DNA of 51,216 nt from Candidatus Scalindua japonica (GTDB lineage Bacteria > Planctomycetota > Brocadiia > Brocadiales > Scalinduaceae): contig NZ_BAOS01000035.1 of the NCBI RefSeq assembly GCF_002443295.1, positions 1 through 51,216 on the forward strand. The letters run 5' to 3'. The position numbers and the translations under genes are program-made. The notes below the pieces were generated by a model that was not told where the DNA came from, made no database searches, and worked only from the letters and a program-made list of their open reading frames with translations. Shown here one piece after another: positions 28,196-35,653 of the stretch. Positions within the stretch are counted from its first letter, which is position 1. Each line of letters begins with the position of its first letter.

Positions 28196-29317
28196 TCAGC
28201 TATTTTGATTCAGTAAAACCAGCTGTACTTCCGCCAGTTGTTCCAGTAAAGTTTCTATTTCCTTGTCGGTCCCTATCGTAATCCTCAAGCAGTCGTCCAG
28301 CCTTGGTTGATCTATGTGTCTGACAAGTATCTTTCTCTCTTTCAGCTCCCGATAGATTTCTTTAGCCTCATAGGAATCTTCGCATTTGATCATAACAAAG
28401 TTTGCTTGAGATGGGTATACAAAAAATCCAAGTTTTTTCAGTGAATTTGTCAGGTATTCTCGTGTTTTAATTATCCGGGAAACGTTTTGTCTAAATGTTT
28501 CCTGATCATCCAACGCGGCAACGGCAGATGCCATACTGAGCCTGTCTACATTATACGAATCTTTAACCTTCATCATTCCATTGATCAGCTCTTTCTGCGC
28601 TACCGCAAAACCCAGGCGCATTCCGGCCAGTGAATATGATTTTGAAAGTGTGCGCAGGACAATGAGATTTGGGTGTTTATCTACCAGCCGCAGGCAATTA
28701 TCTTCGGCAAAATCCGCGTACGCCTCATCAACCACAATTATACCGTCTATCTTCCCCGCAATTTCTGAAATCTTTGCAACCGGTATCATTGTTCCTGAAG
28801 GAGAATTGGGGTTACACATAAATGTAACGGCGGCACCGTTTACCAGAATCTCTTCCGGCAGAGAATAATCTTCACGGAAATCAATTACGCACTCTTTCGC
28901 GTTCTGAATATCTGACAGCACCTTATACAAAAGATACGTCGGATACGGATAGACAACCTTATCATCTTTGCTGACAAAGCTCCGGGTTATTATGGTTAAG
29001 AGATCATCAGATCCGTTGCCAACCATGACCCTTTCCGGTTTCGTCTTAAAAATCTCTGCTACTTTTTCCCTGGCGCCCGTAGAGACTGGGTCAGGATACA
29101 ACCGCAATCTTTCATCTATTTCATCTTTCAAAGCGGCAAGGACTTTAGGAGAAGGGGCATACGGGTTTTCATTGGTATTGAGTTTGATGTACAGGCTGTC
29201 CTGAGGCTGTTCACCGGGAATATACCCGGTCATGTTGTCAATATTTTTTCTGAAATAACTTGAGTGTTTTTTAGTTTTCATTTTTATATGCTTTCTACAG
29301 ATGCTAACATAGAGCAT
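28196..29317 (-). CDS. hisC: Histidinol-phosphate aminotransferase
   Basis: 373 aa. PLP-dependent class I/II fold: NTNENPYAPSPKV at the N-terminus, NPNSPSG, VVDEAYADF, and TLSKSYSLAGMRLGFA containing the Schiff-base Lys. Converts imidazoleacetol phosphate to histidinol phosphate. The start ATG 29317 has GGAG five bases upstream, so the 12 residues before the second ATG are likely translated. It follows hisD by 29 nt and nearly touches hisB. Confidence 0.96.
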   Translation of the reverse strand: MLYVSICRKHIKMKTKKHSSYFRKNIDNMTGYIPGEQPQDSLYIKLNTNENPYAPSPKVLAALKDEIDERLRLYPDPVSTGAREKVAEIFKTKPERVMVGNGSDDLLTIITRSFVSKDDKVVYPYPTYLLYKVLSDIQNAKECVIDFREDYSLPEEILVNGAAVTFMCNPNSPSGTMIPVAKISEIAGKIDGIIVVDEAYADFAEDNCLRLVDKHPNLIVLRTLSKSYSLAGMRLGFAVAQKELINGMMKVKDSYNVDRLSMASAVAALDDQETFRQNVSRIIKTREYLTNSLKKLGFFVYPSQANFVMIKCEDSYEAKEIYRELKERKILVRHIDQPRLDDCLRITIGTDKEIETLLEQLAEVQLVLLNQNS

Positions 29318-29346
29318 CTATTCTCCTCTTTCTTATCTTGTACAAA

Positions 29347-30690
29347 TTACTTATTCACCCTTATCCGAACAGAGTTCGCGTGGGCATGCAAACCTTCTGA
29401 TTCCGCGATAGTAATTATGTCATTGGATGCTGATTTAAGTACCTCTTCTGAATATGACATTATACTGGTCCTTTTGAGGAAATCATTTACTGACAGGCCG
29501 GAGCAAAACCTTGCCGTACTGCTTGTTGGTAATACATGTGACGGTCCGGCATAGTAGTCGCCAACCGCTACCGGCGTATACGGCCCGGCAAAAATAGCGC
29601 CTGCGTGTTTCAGCTTCGATAAAACCTCGTCTTCATTTTTTACAATTACCAGTAAGTGTTCGGGAGCCAGAGTATTTGAGATATCTATGGCTTCATTCAT
29701 GTTTTCTGTAATAACTATGAAACCGAATTTATCCAGGGACTCTTCTATAAGAGAACTGCGGGCAGAGGTCCCGGTTTGTCGGGATACCTCCTGTAATACC
29801 CCGTTTGCAACCTCCTCAGAGCTGGTAACCAGTATTGAAATACCTGGAGCATGTTCTGCCTGCGATAGCAGATCAGACGCAACATATGCATGATTCGCAG
29901 ATTCATCAGCTACTATAAGCACCTCACTTGGTCCTGCCAGCATGTCAATGCCCACATGTCCGTAAGCTTCTCTCTTGGCAAGTGTTACAAATTGATTACC
30001 GGGCCCGACAATCTTGTCAACTCCAGGGACTGTTTTGGTGCCAAATGTAAGCGCTGCTATTGCGTGTACGCCCCCAATCATGTAAACTTCATCCACATCT
30101 GCTTCTCCGCATGCAACCAGTCTTTCCGGAGAAATGGCCCCGTCTCTGCCGGGTGGTGTTACAACCACAATTTTGTCTACTCCTGCAACTTTTGCAGGTA
30201 TGGCGTTCATTAATACTGAAGAGGGATATGATGCTGCGCCTCCGGGGACGTAAATTCCAACGTTTTCGATAGCACTGTATTTAACTTCTATCTTTGCTCC
30301 CTTTGAATGAAATGATCCAGGTTCACGAATGCGGATATGTTCCTGGAATTCCCGGATATTCTCCTTTGCATTTTTTATAGCGCTTATTAATTCGGGAGAT
30401 ACTTTATTGTATGCTTCCTCAATTTCGGAAGTCTTAATTTTAATATTTTCTGCTGACAGGCTTACACCTTCAAACTTTTCTGAATAATATTCCAGGGCTT
30501 CATCACCCTTCTCTTTTACGTCGTTAATTACACGCTTGACACTTTCAGCCGGAGATAACGGTTCACCAAAGACCTCTTTTGTCTTTGCTTCCATTCCTTT
30601 GGTGACAGTATCTGCAAATATACTCATTCCCTGCTTAAGCTTTTCAATTTCCCGTGTAATGTCACATTCCTGCGATTTTAATATTTTCAT
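29347..30690 (-). CDS. hisD: Histidinol dehydrogenase
   Basis: 447 aa, full length. Family motifs: YVPGGAASYPSSVLMNAIPA, VDKIVGPGNQFVTLAKREAYG, and AGPSEVLIVADESA with catalytic and zinc residues; the C-terminal zinc His lies in SEGLHAHANSVRIR. Oxidises histidinol to histidine in two NAD-dependent steps. It starts 7 nt after an uncharacterised 146-aa gene and precedes hisC and hisB. Confidence 0.97.
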   Translation of the reverse strand: MKILKSQECDITREIEKLKQGMSIFADTVTKGMEAKTKEVFGEPLSPAESVKRVINDVKEKGDEALEYYSEKFEGVSLSAENIKIKTSEIEEAYNKVSPELISAIKNAKENIREFQEHIRIREPGSFHSKGAKIEVKYSAIENVGIYVPGGAASYPSSVLMNAIPAKVAGVDKIVVVTPPGRDGAISPERLVACGEADVDEVYMIGGVHAIAALTFGTKTVPGVDKIVGPGNQFVTLAKREAYGHVGIDMLAGPSEVLIVADESANHAYVASDLLSQAEHAPGISILVTSSEEVANGVLQEVSRQTGTSARSSLIEESLDKFGFIVITENMNEAIDISNTLAPEHLLVIVKNEDEVLSKLKHAGAIFAGPYTPVAVGDYYAGPSHVLPTSSTARFCSGLSVNDFLKRTSIMSYSEEVLKSASNDIITIAESEGLHAHANSVRIRVNK

Positions 30691-30696
30691 CTTTTC

Positions 30697-31137
30697 TTAT
30701 CCACCAACTTCAACAGCACGTACCATATCACCGACTGATATCGGGCCTGATTTCGGAATGCCGGATATTTGAGTAGTATTAACATTCAGTTTTTCATTAC
30801 TTAGCTTATTGCTTTCGGGTCTTCCTGTCATTGATTCGGCCATCATGGCGCCGCTGAGTGTCTGTGCTTCATGAGATCCATGTTCTGAGCAGGGTGTTTC
30901 TTTCTCACCGGCAACACAGGTGGAGAATTTGTCCTGTACATGAGCAACAAAGAGATGTTCCTTGACATTTTCCAGTTTCCCAAGGGATTCACCGCTATCC
31001 GGGTCCTTTACTTCATCATCGCTCTGTACAAAGACGGCAAATACCATCCCGTTGACTACTCCATTATTTCTACCGACATTAATTACGATACTATATTCAT
31101 CGAGTATTTTGGCAACTTTACCTTCAATTTTTTCCAT
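30697..31137 (-). CDS. Uncharacterised protein with an N-terminal small beta-barrel-like domain
   Basis: 146 aa, first gene of the hisDCB transcript. Residues 1-80 (KVAKILDEYSIVINVGRNNG, then VVNGMVFAVF and DPDSGESLGKLENVKEHLFV) resemble FlgT-C-type barrels that occur in surface proteins: V-I-N-G-xx-GV-GM-F, then DP-SGE-LG. The C-terminal half is low-complexity, with two Cys (FSTCVAGEKETPCSEHG), and ends ISVGDMVRAVEVGG. No signal peptide. Function unknown. Confidence 0.65.
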   Translation of the reverse strand: MEKIEGKVAKILDEYSIVINVGRNNGVVNGMVFAVFVQSDDEVKDPDSGESLGKLENVKEHLFVAHVQDKFSTCVAGEKETPCSEHGSHEAQTLSGAMMAESMTGRPESNKLSNEKLNVNTTQISGIPKSGPISVGDMVRAVEVGG

Positions 31138-31400
31138 ATTTATTATACCTTTTGATTATATTATAAGGATAAAGTGTTAAGTAATTATATTTTAGACCCC
31201 TTCTTTGTCAAGGAGAATTGAATCTACAATCATTTATTGTTTTGTATCTGACGTCATAAATTCGTTCTTGATAAAGCTTTTTATTCTCAATGAGTTTATG
31301 AAAATCTATGGAATAAAATGGTTTCTTGACACTTTTAACCCACTCGTTATAATTCTGAAGTGTCCCGGATTTTGTTACATTTTCCACAATTTTCTTAAAA

Positions 31401-32366
31401 ATGTCAATAATTGCAGGTATTGATGAAGCCGGTTATGGTCCCACATTAGGCCCGTTTGTTCTATCTAAGGTCGTGATGGAAATACCGGATGAATATGGCC
31501 ACGATATAAATATATGGCATCTCCTGAAGGACGCTGTTTCTGAAAAGATACAAAAGCATGGAAATCGTATAATAGTTGGTGATAGTAAAAAGTTGTACCA
31601 GCAGAAAACCGGATTAAAAATGCTGGAAGAGGCGGTTTTGTCTTTTGTCTGGCATACAAATGGTCCTGTAACAAAATTCAGTGATTTGCTGAGACTATTA
31701 TCAGATTGTGGTGAAAATGTTCTGGAAAAATATCCATGGTATCATGGGAAAGACATTGATCTGCCGGCCGCTTCAAACGTATCAGCAATCATGAATTACG
31801 CAGACATTTTCCAGGATACGGCAAGCTTTCGGGACATACGCATACTTGACATAAAAAGCCGGTTTTTGTGTGTTTCTGAGATAAACAGGCAAATTGAGCT
31901 TCTTGGTAACAAGTCTTTGTTACTATTCAAGAGCTGTGTATCGCATCTTATAGAAATCTTTGAATGTTATGGGAAGCATAAGCCAGAGGTATTAATAGAC
32001 AAGCACGGTGGGAGAAACTACTATGAGAAATTGCTGGCACAGAATTTTGAGGGATGTAATATAGATTCAATTACAGAAGGAAACCCTCTTTCGACTTACA
32101 GCATCAGGAATGAGAGTAATAAGATGGATGTATCTTTTATTGTAAGCGCAGACTCAAAGTATTTTCCAACAGCGCTGGCTTCCATGTTCAGCAAATACAT
32201 GCGTGAGCTGTTTATGAAATTATTCAATGCATTCTGGCAGGAAAAAGTAGAGGAGATAAAACCAACTGCCGGGTATCCGGAAGATGCCAGGAGGTTTTTA
32301 TCTCAGATTCACGATGTAAAGAACAAACTGAATATCAGTGATGACATTTTAATCAGGGCTAAATAA
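31401..32366 (+). CDS. RNase HII-like protein (divergent, extended)
   Basis: 321 aa. The N-terminus has the RNase HII signature (IIAGIDEAGYGPTLGPFVLS) and GDSKKLYQQK. A later VSADSKYFPTALASMFSKYMREL mirrors the RNase HII region KAD...AAASIxAKxxRD. DKHGGR supplies a further acidic/basic cluster. Relative to RNase HII (about 200 aa) it has about 100 inserted residues in the middle, so it is a paralogue rather than the canonical enzyme. It may act on RNA-DNA hybrids; not shown. It is divergent from the his cluster. Confidence 0.7.
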   Translation: MSIIAGIDEAGYGPTLGPFVLSKVVMEIPDEYGHDINIWHLLKDAVSEKIQKHGNRIIVGDSKKLYQQKTGLKMLEEAVLSFVWHTNGPVTKFSDLLRLLSDCGENVLEKYPWYHGKDIDLPAASNVSAIMNYADIFQDTASFRDIRILDIKSRFLCVSEINRQIELLGNKSLLLFKSCVSHLIEIFECYGKHKPEVLIDKHGGRNYYEKLLAQNFEGCNIDSITEGNPLSTYSIRNESNKMDVSFIVSADSKYFPTALASMFSKYMRELFMKLFNAFWQEKVEEIKPTAGYPEDARRFLSQIHDVKNKLNISDDILIRAK

Positions 32367-32409
32367 CCGTTTAAACTGTTTAAACGGCTCAAGCAGCTTA
32401 AACTGTTAT
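32364..32409. repeat. GTTTAAAC-rich palindromic repeat (intergenic copy)
   Basis: Perfect inverted repeat CCGTTTAAAC-T-GTTTAAACGG at 32367-32387, extended by CAAGCAGCTTAAACTGTT. Its reverse complement aligns over about 36 nt, with five mismatches, to the peripheral arm of the second cobalamin riboswitch at 35521-35556. Confidence 0.7.
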
Positions 32410-32500
32410 TTAGGTACTTTCAACTTTTTATGACACACAAAAAACCTTCTTAAAAAAAGAATTTTACAAAGTAATTACTAATATAAGGAGTATAACAGAT

Positions 32501-33511
32501 ATGGGAGTTAATGTTGCAGTAGTAGGGGTTACTGGCGCAGTGGGAACAGAAATGCTCAGGGTGCTTGAAAGAAGAGACTTTCCTGTTGATGAATTAAGGC
32601 CGCTTGCTTCAAGCCGTTCTGCAGGGAAGAGTGTAGTCTTCCGTGGAAGAGAGGTACAGGTACAGGAGTTAACTGCAGATTCTTTTGATGGGATGAATAT
32701 CGGTCTCTTCAGTGCGGGTGGTGGTATAAGCAGAGAGTTCGTTCCTCATGCTATTGAAAAAAATTGTGTTGTCGTAGACAATACCAGCGCATTCAGAATG
32801 GATGAAGATGTCCCACTGGTTGTGCCGGAAGTAAATGCAAACAGGATTTCGGAACATAAAGGCGTAATTGCAAACCCAAACTGTTCAACGATACAGCTCG
32901 TTCTGGTCTTAAAACCGATACATGATGCGGTAAAGATCAAGAGGGTGGTGGTTTCAACCTATCAGGCTGTATCCGGAGCAGGTTATAATGCATTGATAGA
33001 ACTAAAGAAGGAGACCGAACATGTCCTTTCCGGGAAGAGTGAAGAGTTTAATCGCAGCATATTTCCTCATCAGATAGCGTTTAATGTTCTTCCTCAATTA
33101 CCACAGAGTGATGCTTTTAAGGAAAACGGCTATACAGACGAAGAGATGAAGATGATTAACGAGACGAAAAAAATCCTGGAGGATAGCTCTTTCCGCATAA
33201 CCACCACCACTGTCAGGGTGCCTGTATACAGGGGACACAGCGAGTCGGTCAACATTGAAACAGAGGGGCCTTTGAGTGCTGATCAGGCCAGGGGGCTATT
33301 AAGCAAAGCGGAAGGCGTCGTGGTCCTTGACGAGCCGTCAAAGCAGTTATATCCACTGGCAACTGATGCTGCTGGTAAAGATGAGACCTTTGTTGGAAGA
33401 ATACGGGAAGACCAATCTGTTGAAAACGGATTAAATATGTGGGTCGTAAGCGATAATCTTCTGAAAGGCGCGGCCCTTAATGCAGTCCAGATTGCTGAAA
33501 AGTTGATATAG
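32501..33511 (+). CDS. asd: Aspartate-semialdehyde dehydrogenase
   Basis: 336 aa. N-terminal NADP motif VAVVGVTGAVGTEMLRVL; catalytic C128 in NPNCSTIQLV; SGAGYNAL and the substrate motif RVPVYRGHSESV. Converts aspartyl phosphate to aspartate semialdehyde for lysine, threonine, methionine and diaminopimelate synthesis. The start ATG has AAGGAG about ten bases upstream. Single gene, followed by a strong terminator. Confidence 0.97.
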   Translation: MGVNVAVVGVTGAVGTEMLRVLERRDFPVDELRPLASSRSAGKSVVFRGREVQVQELTADSFDGMNIGLFSAGGGISREFVPHAIEKNCVVVDNTSAFRMDEDVPLVVPEVNANRISEHKGVIANPNCSTIQLVLVLKPIHDAVKIKRVVVSTYQAVSGAGYNALIELKKETEHVLSGKSEEFNRSIFPHQIAFNVLPQLPQSDAFKENGYTDEEMKMINETKKILEDSSFRITTTTVRVPVYRGHSESVNIETEGPLSADQARGLLSKAEGVVVLDEPSKQLYPLATDAAGKDETFVGRIREDQSVENGLNMWVVSDNLLKGAALNAVQIAEKLI

Positions 33512-33628
33512 AATAATAGAAACGATTTACCGCAAAGCCGCTAAGAGCGCAAAGGAAAACTTGCTTACTGTTCTCCCGTTGGATAGAAAAAGATACATTT
33601 AGCTATCATTAGCTATATAAATTTGACC

Positions 33629-33684
33629 GACCTCACTTTCGAGAGGAGCCGAGTGTTGGAATCCTCTCGAAAGTGAGGTCTTTT
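33629..33684 (+). terminator. 19-bp perfect-stem intrinsic terminator between asd and the acetolactate decarboxylase gene
   Basis: GACCTCACTTTCGAGAGGA (33629-33647) pairs perfectly with 33662-33680, followed by TTTT. The loop is 14 nt. It ends about 27 nt before the next start codon, so it could also attenuate the downstream gene. Confidence 0.88.
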
Positions 33685-33710
33685 CCGGCTCATTACTAAT
33701 TCCTGTGAAT

Positions 33711-34481
33711 ATGAAATATTTTTTGTTACCTGTAATCCTGGCAGCGCTAATGTGCGGATGTTCATATGCACAAAATAACGATGAAGTGTTTTATCAGACT
33801 TCAACAATAAACGCTTTGCTCGATGAAGTCTATGACGGAAATATAACAGTTAAAGAGCTTAAGGGATATGGTGATCTTGGCCTGGGAACATATAACAACC
33901 TTGATGGTGAAATGATAGGGCTGGATGGTCTGTTTTATCAAGTAAAGGCGGACGGAATAGCTTATGCGGTTGACGATTCAATTAAAACTCCATTTGCCGT
34001 GGTAACTTTCTTTGAATCGGATAAAACAATTGTTTTAGAAAAGAGCGTAAACTATAAACAGTTAGAACAATATCTGGATAATGTGCTTCCGACAAGAAAT
34101 ATCTTCTACGCGTTCAAGATTGAAGGGACGTTTAAGTATATCAAGACAAGGAGTGTGCCCTGGCAGGACAAACCGTATCCACCGCTTGTTGAAATTGTAA
34201 AGGACCAGCCGATATTTGAGTTTCATGATGTCAACGGCACAATAGTGGGTTCCTGGTTTCCGGGTTATATGAAAGGAATCAATGTTCCCGGTTACCATTT
34301 TCACTTCATCACTGAAGATAAAAAAGGGGGTGGGCATTTGCTTGAGTGTCAGACAGGAGGTGTTAAGATCGGAATTGACTACACTTCCAATTCGTACCTG
34401 GCATTGCCGGAAGATGATGAGTTTTATAAAGCAGAATTGTCTAAAGAAAACCAGGATGAGTTAAAAAAGGTGGAAAAATAA
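33711..34481 (+). CDS. Exported alpha-acetolactate decarboxylase
   Basis: About 256 aa. Signal or lipoprotein-type N-terminus (MKYFLLPVILAALMCGCSYA). Zinc-binding His residues are in VPGYHFHFITEDKKGGGHLLE (H196, H198 and H209 from this start), with the family motif GDLGLGTYNNLDGEM near the N-terminus and CQTGGVKI after the metal site. Decarboxylates acetolactate to acetoin. The start is ATG 33711 or GTG two codons earlier; no clear ribosome binding site is seen, unusual for this window. No acetolactate synthase lies nearby. Confidence 0.9.
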   Translation: MKYFLLPVILAALMCGCSYAQNNDEVFYQTSTINALLDEVYDGNITVKELKGYGDLGLGTYNNLDGEMIGLDGLFYQVKADGIAYAVDDSIKTPFAVVTFFESDKTIVLEKSVNYKQLEQYLDNVLPTRNIFYAFKIEGTFKYIKTRSVPWQDKPYPPLVEIVKDQPIFEFHDVNGTIVGSWFPGYMKGINVPGYHFHFITEDKKGGGHLLECQTGGVKIGIDYTSNSYLALPEDDEFYKAELSKENQDELKKVEK

Positions 34482-34539
34482 AATAAGGAGAATGCCGGAT
34501 AGTCTTTTTATGATCTCTACCCATGCTATTCTCCTTATT
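34482..34539. terminator. Bidirectional hairpin terminator
   Basis: AATAAGGAGAAT (34482-34493) pairs perfectly with ATTCTCCTTATT (34528-34539) across a 34-nt loop. It lies between two convergent genes. Confidence 0.65.
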
Positions 34540-34579
34540 AAATTTTATGTCTTATTCATTTCGCAGGCACTGAAAGAAA

Positions 34580-34768
34580 TTAATCTTCAATGGATATGCA
34601 TTCAACAGGACACTCTTCTGCTGCCTGTCTACAATCTTCCTCTGAAGCACCAGGAACGGAATCACCCTTAACGACTGCGATATCATCTTCCATCTCAAAA
34701 ACATCCGGACATGTCTGTACACAAAGTTCACAACCAGTACACTCATCTGCATCTACTATAGCCTTCAT
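34580..34768 (-). CDS. [4Fe-4S] ferredoxin
   Basis: 62 aa. C10-x2-C13-x2-C16-x3-C20-P at the N-terminus and C53-P near the C-terminus (EECPVECISIED). This is the pattern of single-cluster Desulfovibrio-type ferredoxins, where C10, C13, C16 and C53 hold the cluster; C20 and C46 are left over. Acidic, cytoplasmic electron carrier. The start has GGAGG about seven bases upstream. Monocistronic. Confidence 0.92.
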   Translation of the reverse strand: MKAIVDADECTGCELCVQTCPDVFEMEDDIAVVKGDSVPGASEEDCRQAAEECPVECISIED

Positions 34769-35021
34769 GATTTCCTCCTTTATTAAAAATAATAATAATG
34801 TTAGTTTCTTTTACTAACTAACAAAACCTATAATGGTTCCTTAAGCAAATATAAGAGAACAAGATAGATTTTAATATAAATAATCCTCATTAATTGTCAA
34901 GCTTTTTTATACAGTAAAGTTTAATAAAGTGCGGAACTGCTTTCTGATAATAAGATATCAGCTAAACACTTGTAATGCAATAAGATAAAGCAGTTACGGT
35001 ACGTGTTTGAATAGTTTGTTC

Positions 35022-35049
35022 TTGACAATGCTTTCCATATCATTATATT
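35022..35049 (+). promoter_or_regulatory. Sigma-70-like promoter ahead of the tandem cobalamin riboswitches
   Basis: TTGACA (35022-35027), 16-nt spacer, TATATT (35044-35049). The start point would lie about 60 nt before the first aptamer. Confidence 0.7.
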
Positions 35050-35119
35050 CAGTGTAAAACTTGTACTGTTTGCTGTACTTTGAAAATATGAAATTCGTTT
35101 ACGGGTGTTCGCAAACGGC

Positions 35120-35300
35120 AATTCGCCGGTAGCGACATAATAGGGAAGTCCCTTAAAGGGCACGGACCCGCCGCTGTAATCGGTTACTAAGACTGCAAAA
35201 TGCCACTGGAAACATACTATTTAAACGGTTTAAAACTGTTTAAACGTTTTCCGGGAAGGCGCAGTCGTTAGGGTGACCCGATAGTCAGAAGACCTGCCCG
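35120..35300 (+). promoter_or_regulatory. Cobalamin riboswitch 1
   Basis: Conserved boxes in order: TAGGGAAGTCCC, GGACCCGCCGCTGTAATCGG, TGCCACTGGA, CCGGGAAGGCGCAG, GTCAGAAGACCTGCCCG. The core CCCGCAACTGTAA is slightly altered (CCCGCCGCTGTAA). The peripheral arm between CCACTGG and CGGGAAGG carries a GTTTAAAC-rich insert. A strong terminator follows 75 nt downstream, so control of transcription is likely. B12 binding would shut down receptor synthesis. Confidence 0.93.
35219..35250. repeat. GTTTAAAC-rich insert in the arm of riboswitch 1
   Basis: TTTAAACGGTTTAAAACTG, then TTTAAACGTTTT. The same unit type occurs at 32367-32387 and in riboswitch 2 at the equivalent arm. Confidence 0.6.
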
Positions 35301-35374
35301 TAGATGCTTCACATTAACTCTTCGAAGGTAAAGAAGGTGGAGGCAAGATACGTTTTTATCAATTAATTAATATT

Positions 35375-35411
35375 AAACCCGAATCTTCCCATCGAAGATT
35401 CGGGTTTTTTT
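35375..35411 (+). terminator. Strong intrinsic terminator between the two cobalamin riboswitches
   Basis: AAACCCGAATCTTC (35375-35388) pairs perfectly with GAAGATTCGGGTTT (35394-35407) across a 5-nt loop, ending in a T-run through 35411. It is the presumed expression platform of riboswitch 1. Confidence 0.92.
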
Positions 35412-35419
35412 ATTGGTGT

Positions 35420-35605
35420 GTGAGATATAAGGGAATCCCCGCCGAGTTGGAACTCGGTTAACGGGAGCTGCCCCGCAACTGTAATCGGTGACGAAATCTG
35501 CAAAATACCACTGGAACAAAAGCAGTTTAAACTGCTTAAACCGTTTAAACGGTTTTCCGGGAAGGTGCAGATACCAGGATGACCCGAAAGCCAGGAGACC
35601 TGTCT
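35420..35605 (+). promoter_or_regulatory. Cobalamin riboswitch 2
   Basis: Boxes: AGGGAATCCCCGCCGAGTTG, GAGCTGCCCCGCAACTGTAA, TACCACTGGAA, CCGGGAAGGTGCAG, GAAAGCCAGGAGACCTGTC, closer to consensus than riboswitch 1. About 50 nt after it comes the btuB start. A local hairpin CTTTTTTCC/GGAAAAG (35624-35645) touches the AAGGAGG ribosome binding site, so this copy may act on translation. Confidence 0.95.
35521..35556. repeat. GTTTAAAC-rich insert in the arm of riboswitch 2
   Basis: AGCAGTTTAAACTGCTTAAA followed by CCGTTTAAACGGTTTT: two adjoining palindromes. It matches the reverse complement of the intergenic repeat at 32364-32409 over about 36 nt. Confidence 0.7.
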
Positions 35606-35653
35606 TACACGTTTTGTTCTAACACTTTTTTCCGAGGGGAAAAGGAGGTTTGC

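Noticed and set aside
35579-35653. Upstream in-frame start for btuB at 35579
   Set aside because: It lies inside cobalamin riboswitch 2. The ATG at 35654 has a perfect AAGGAGG and begins a signal peptide.
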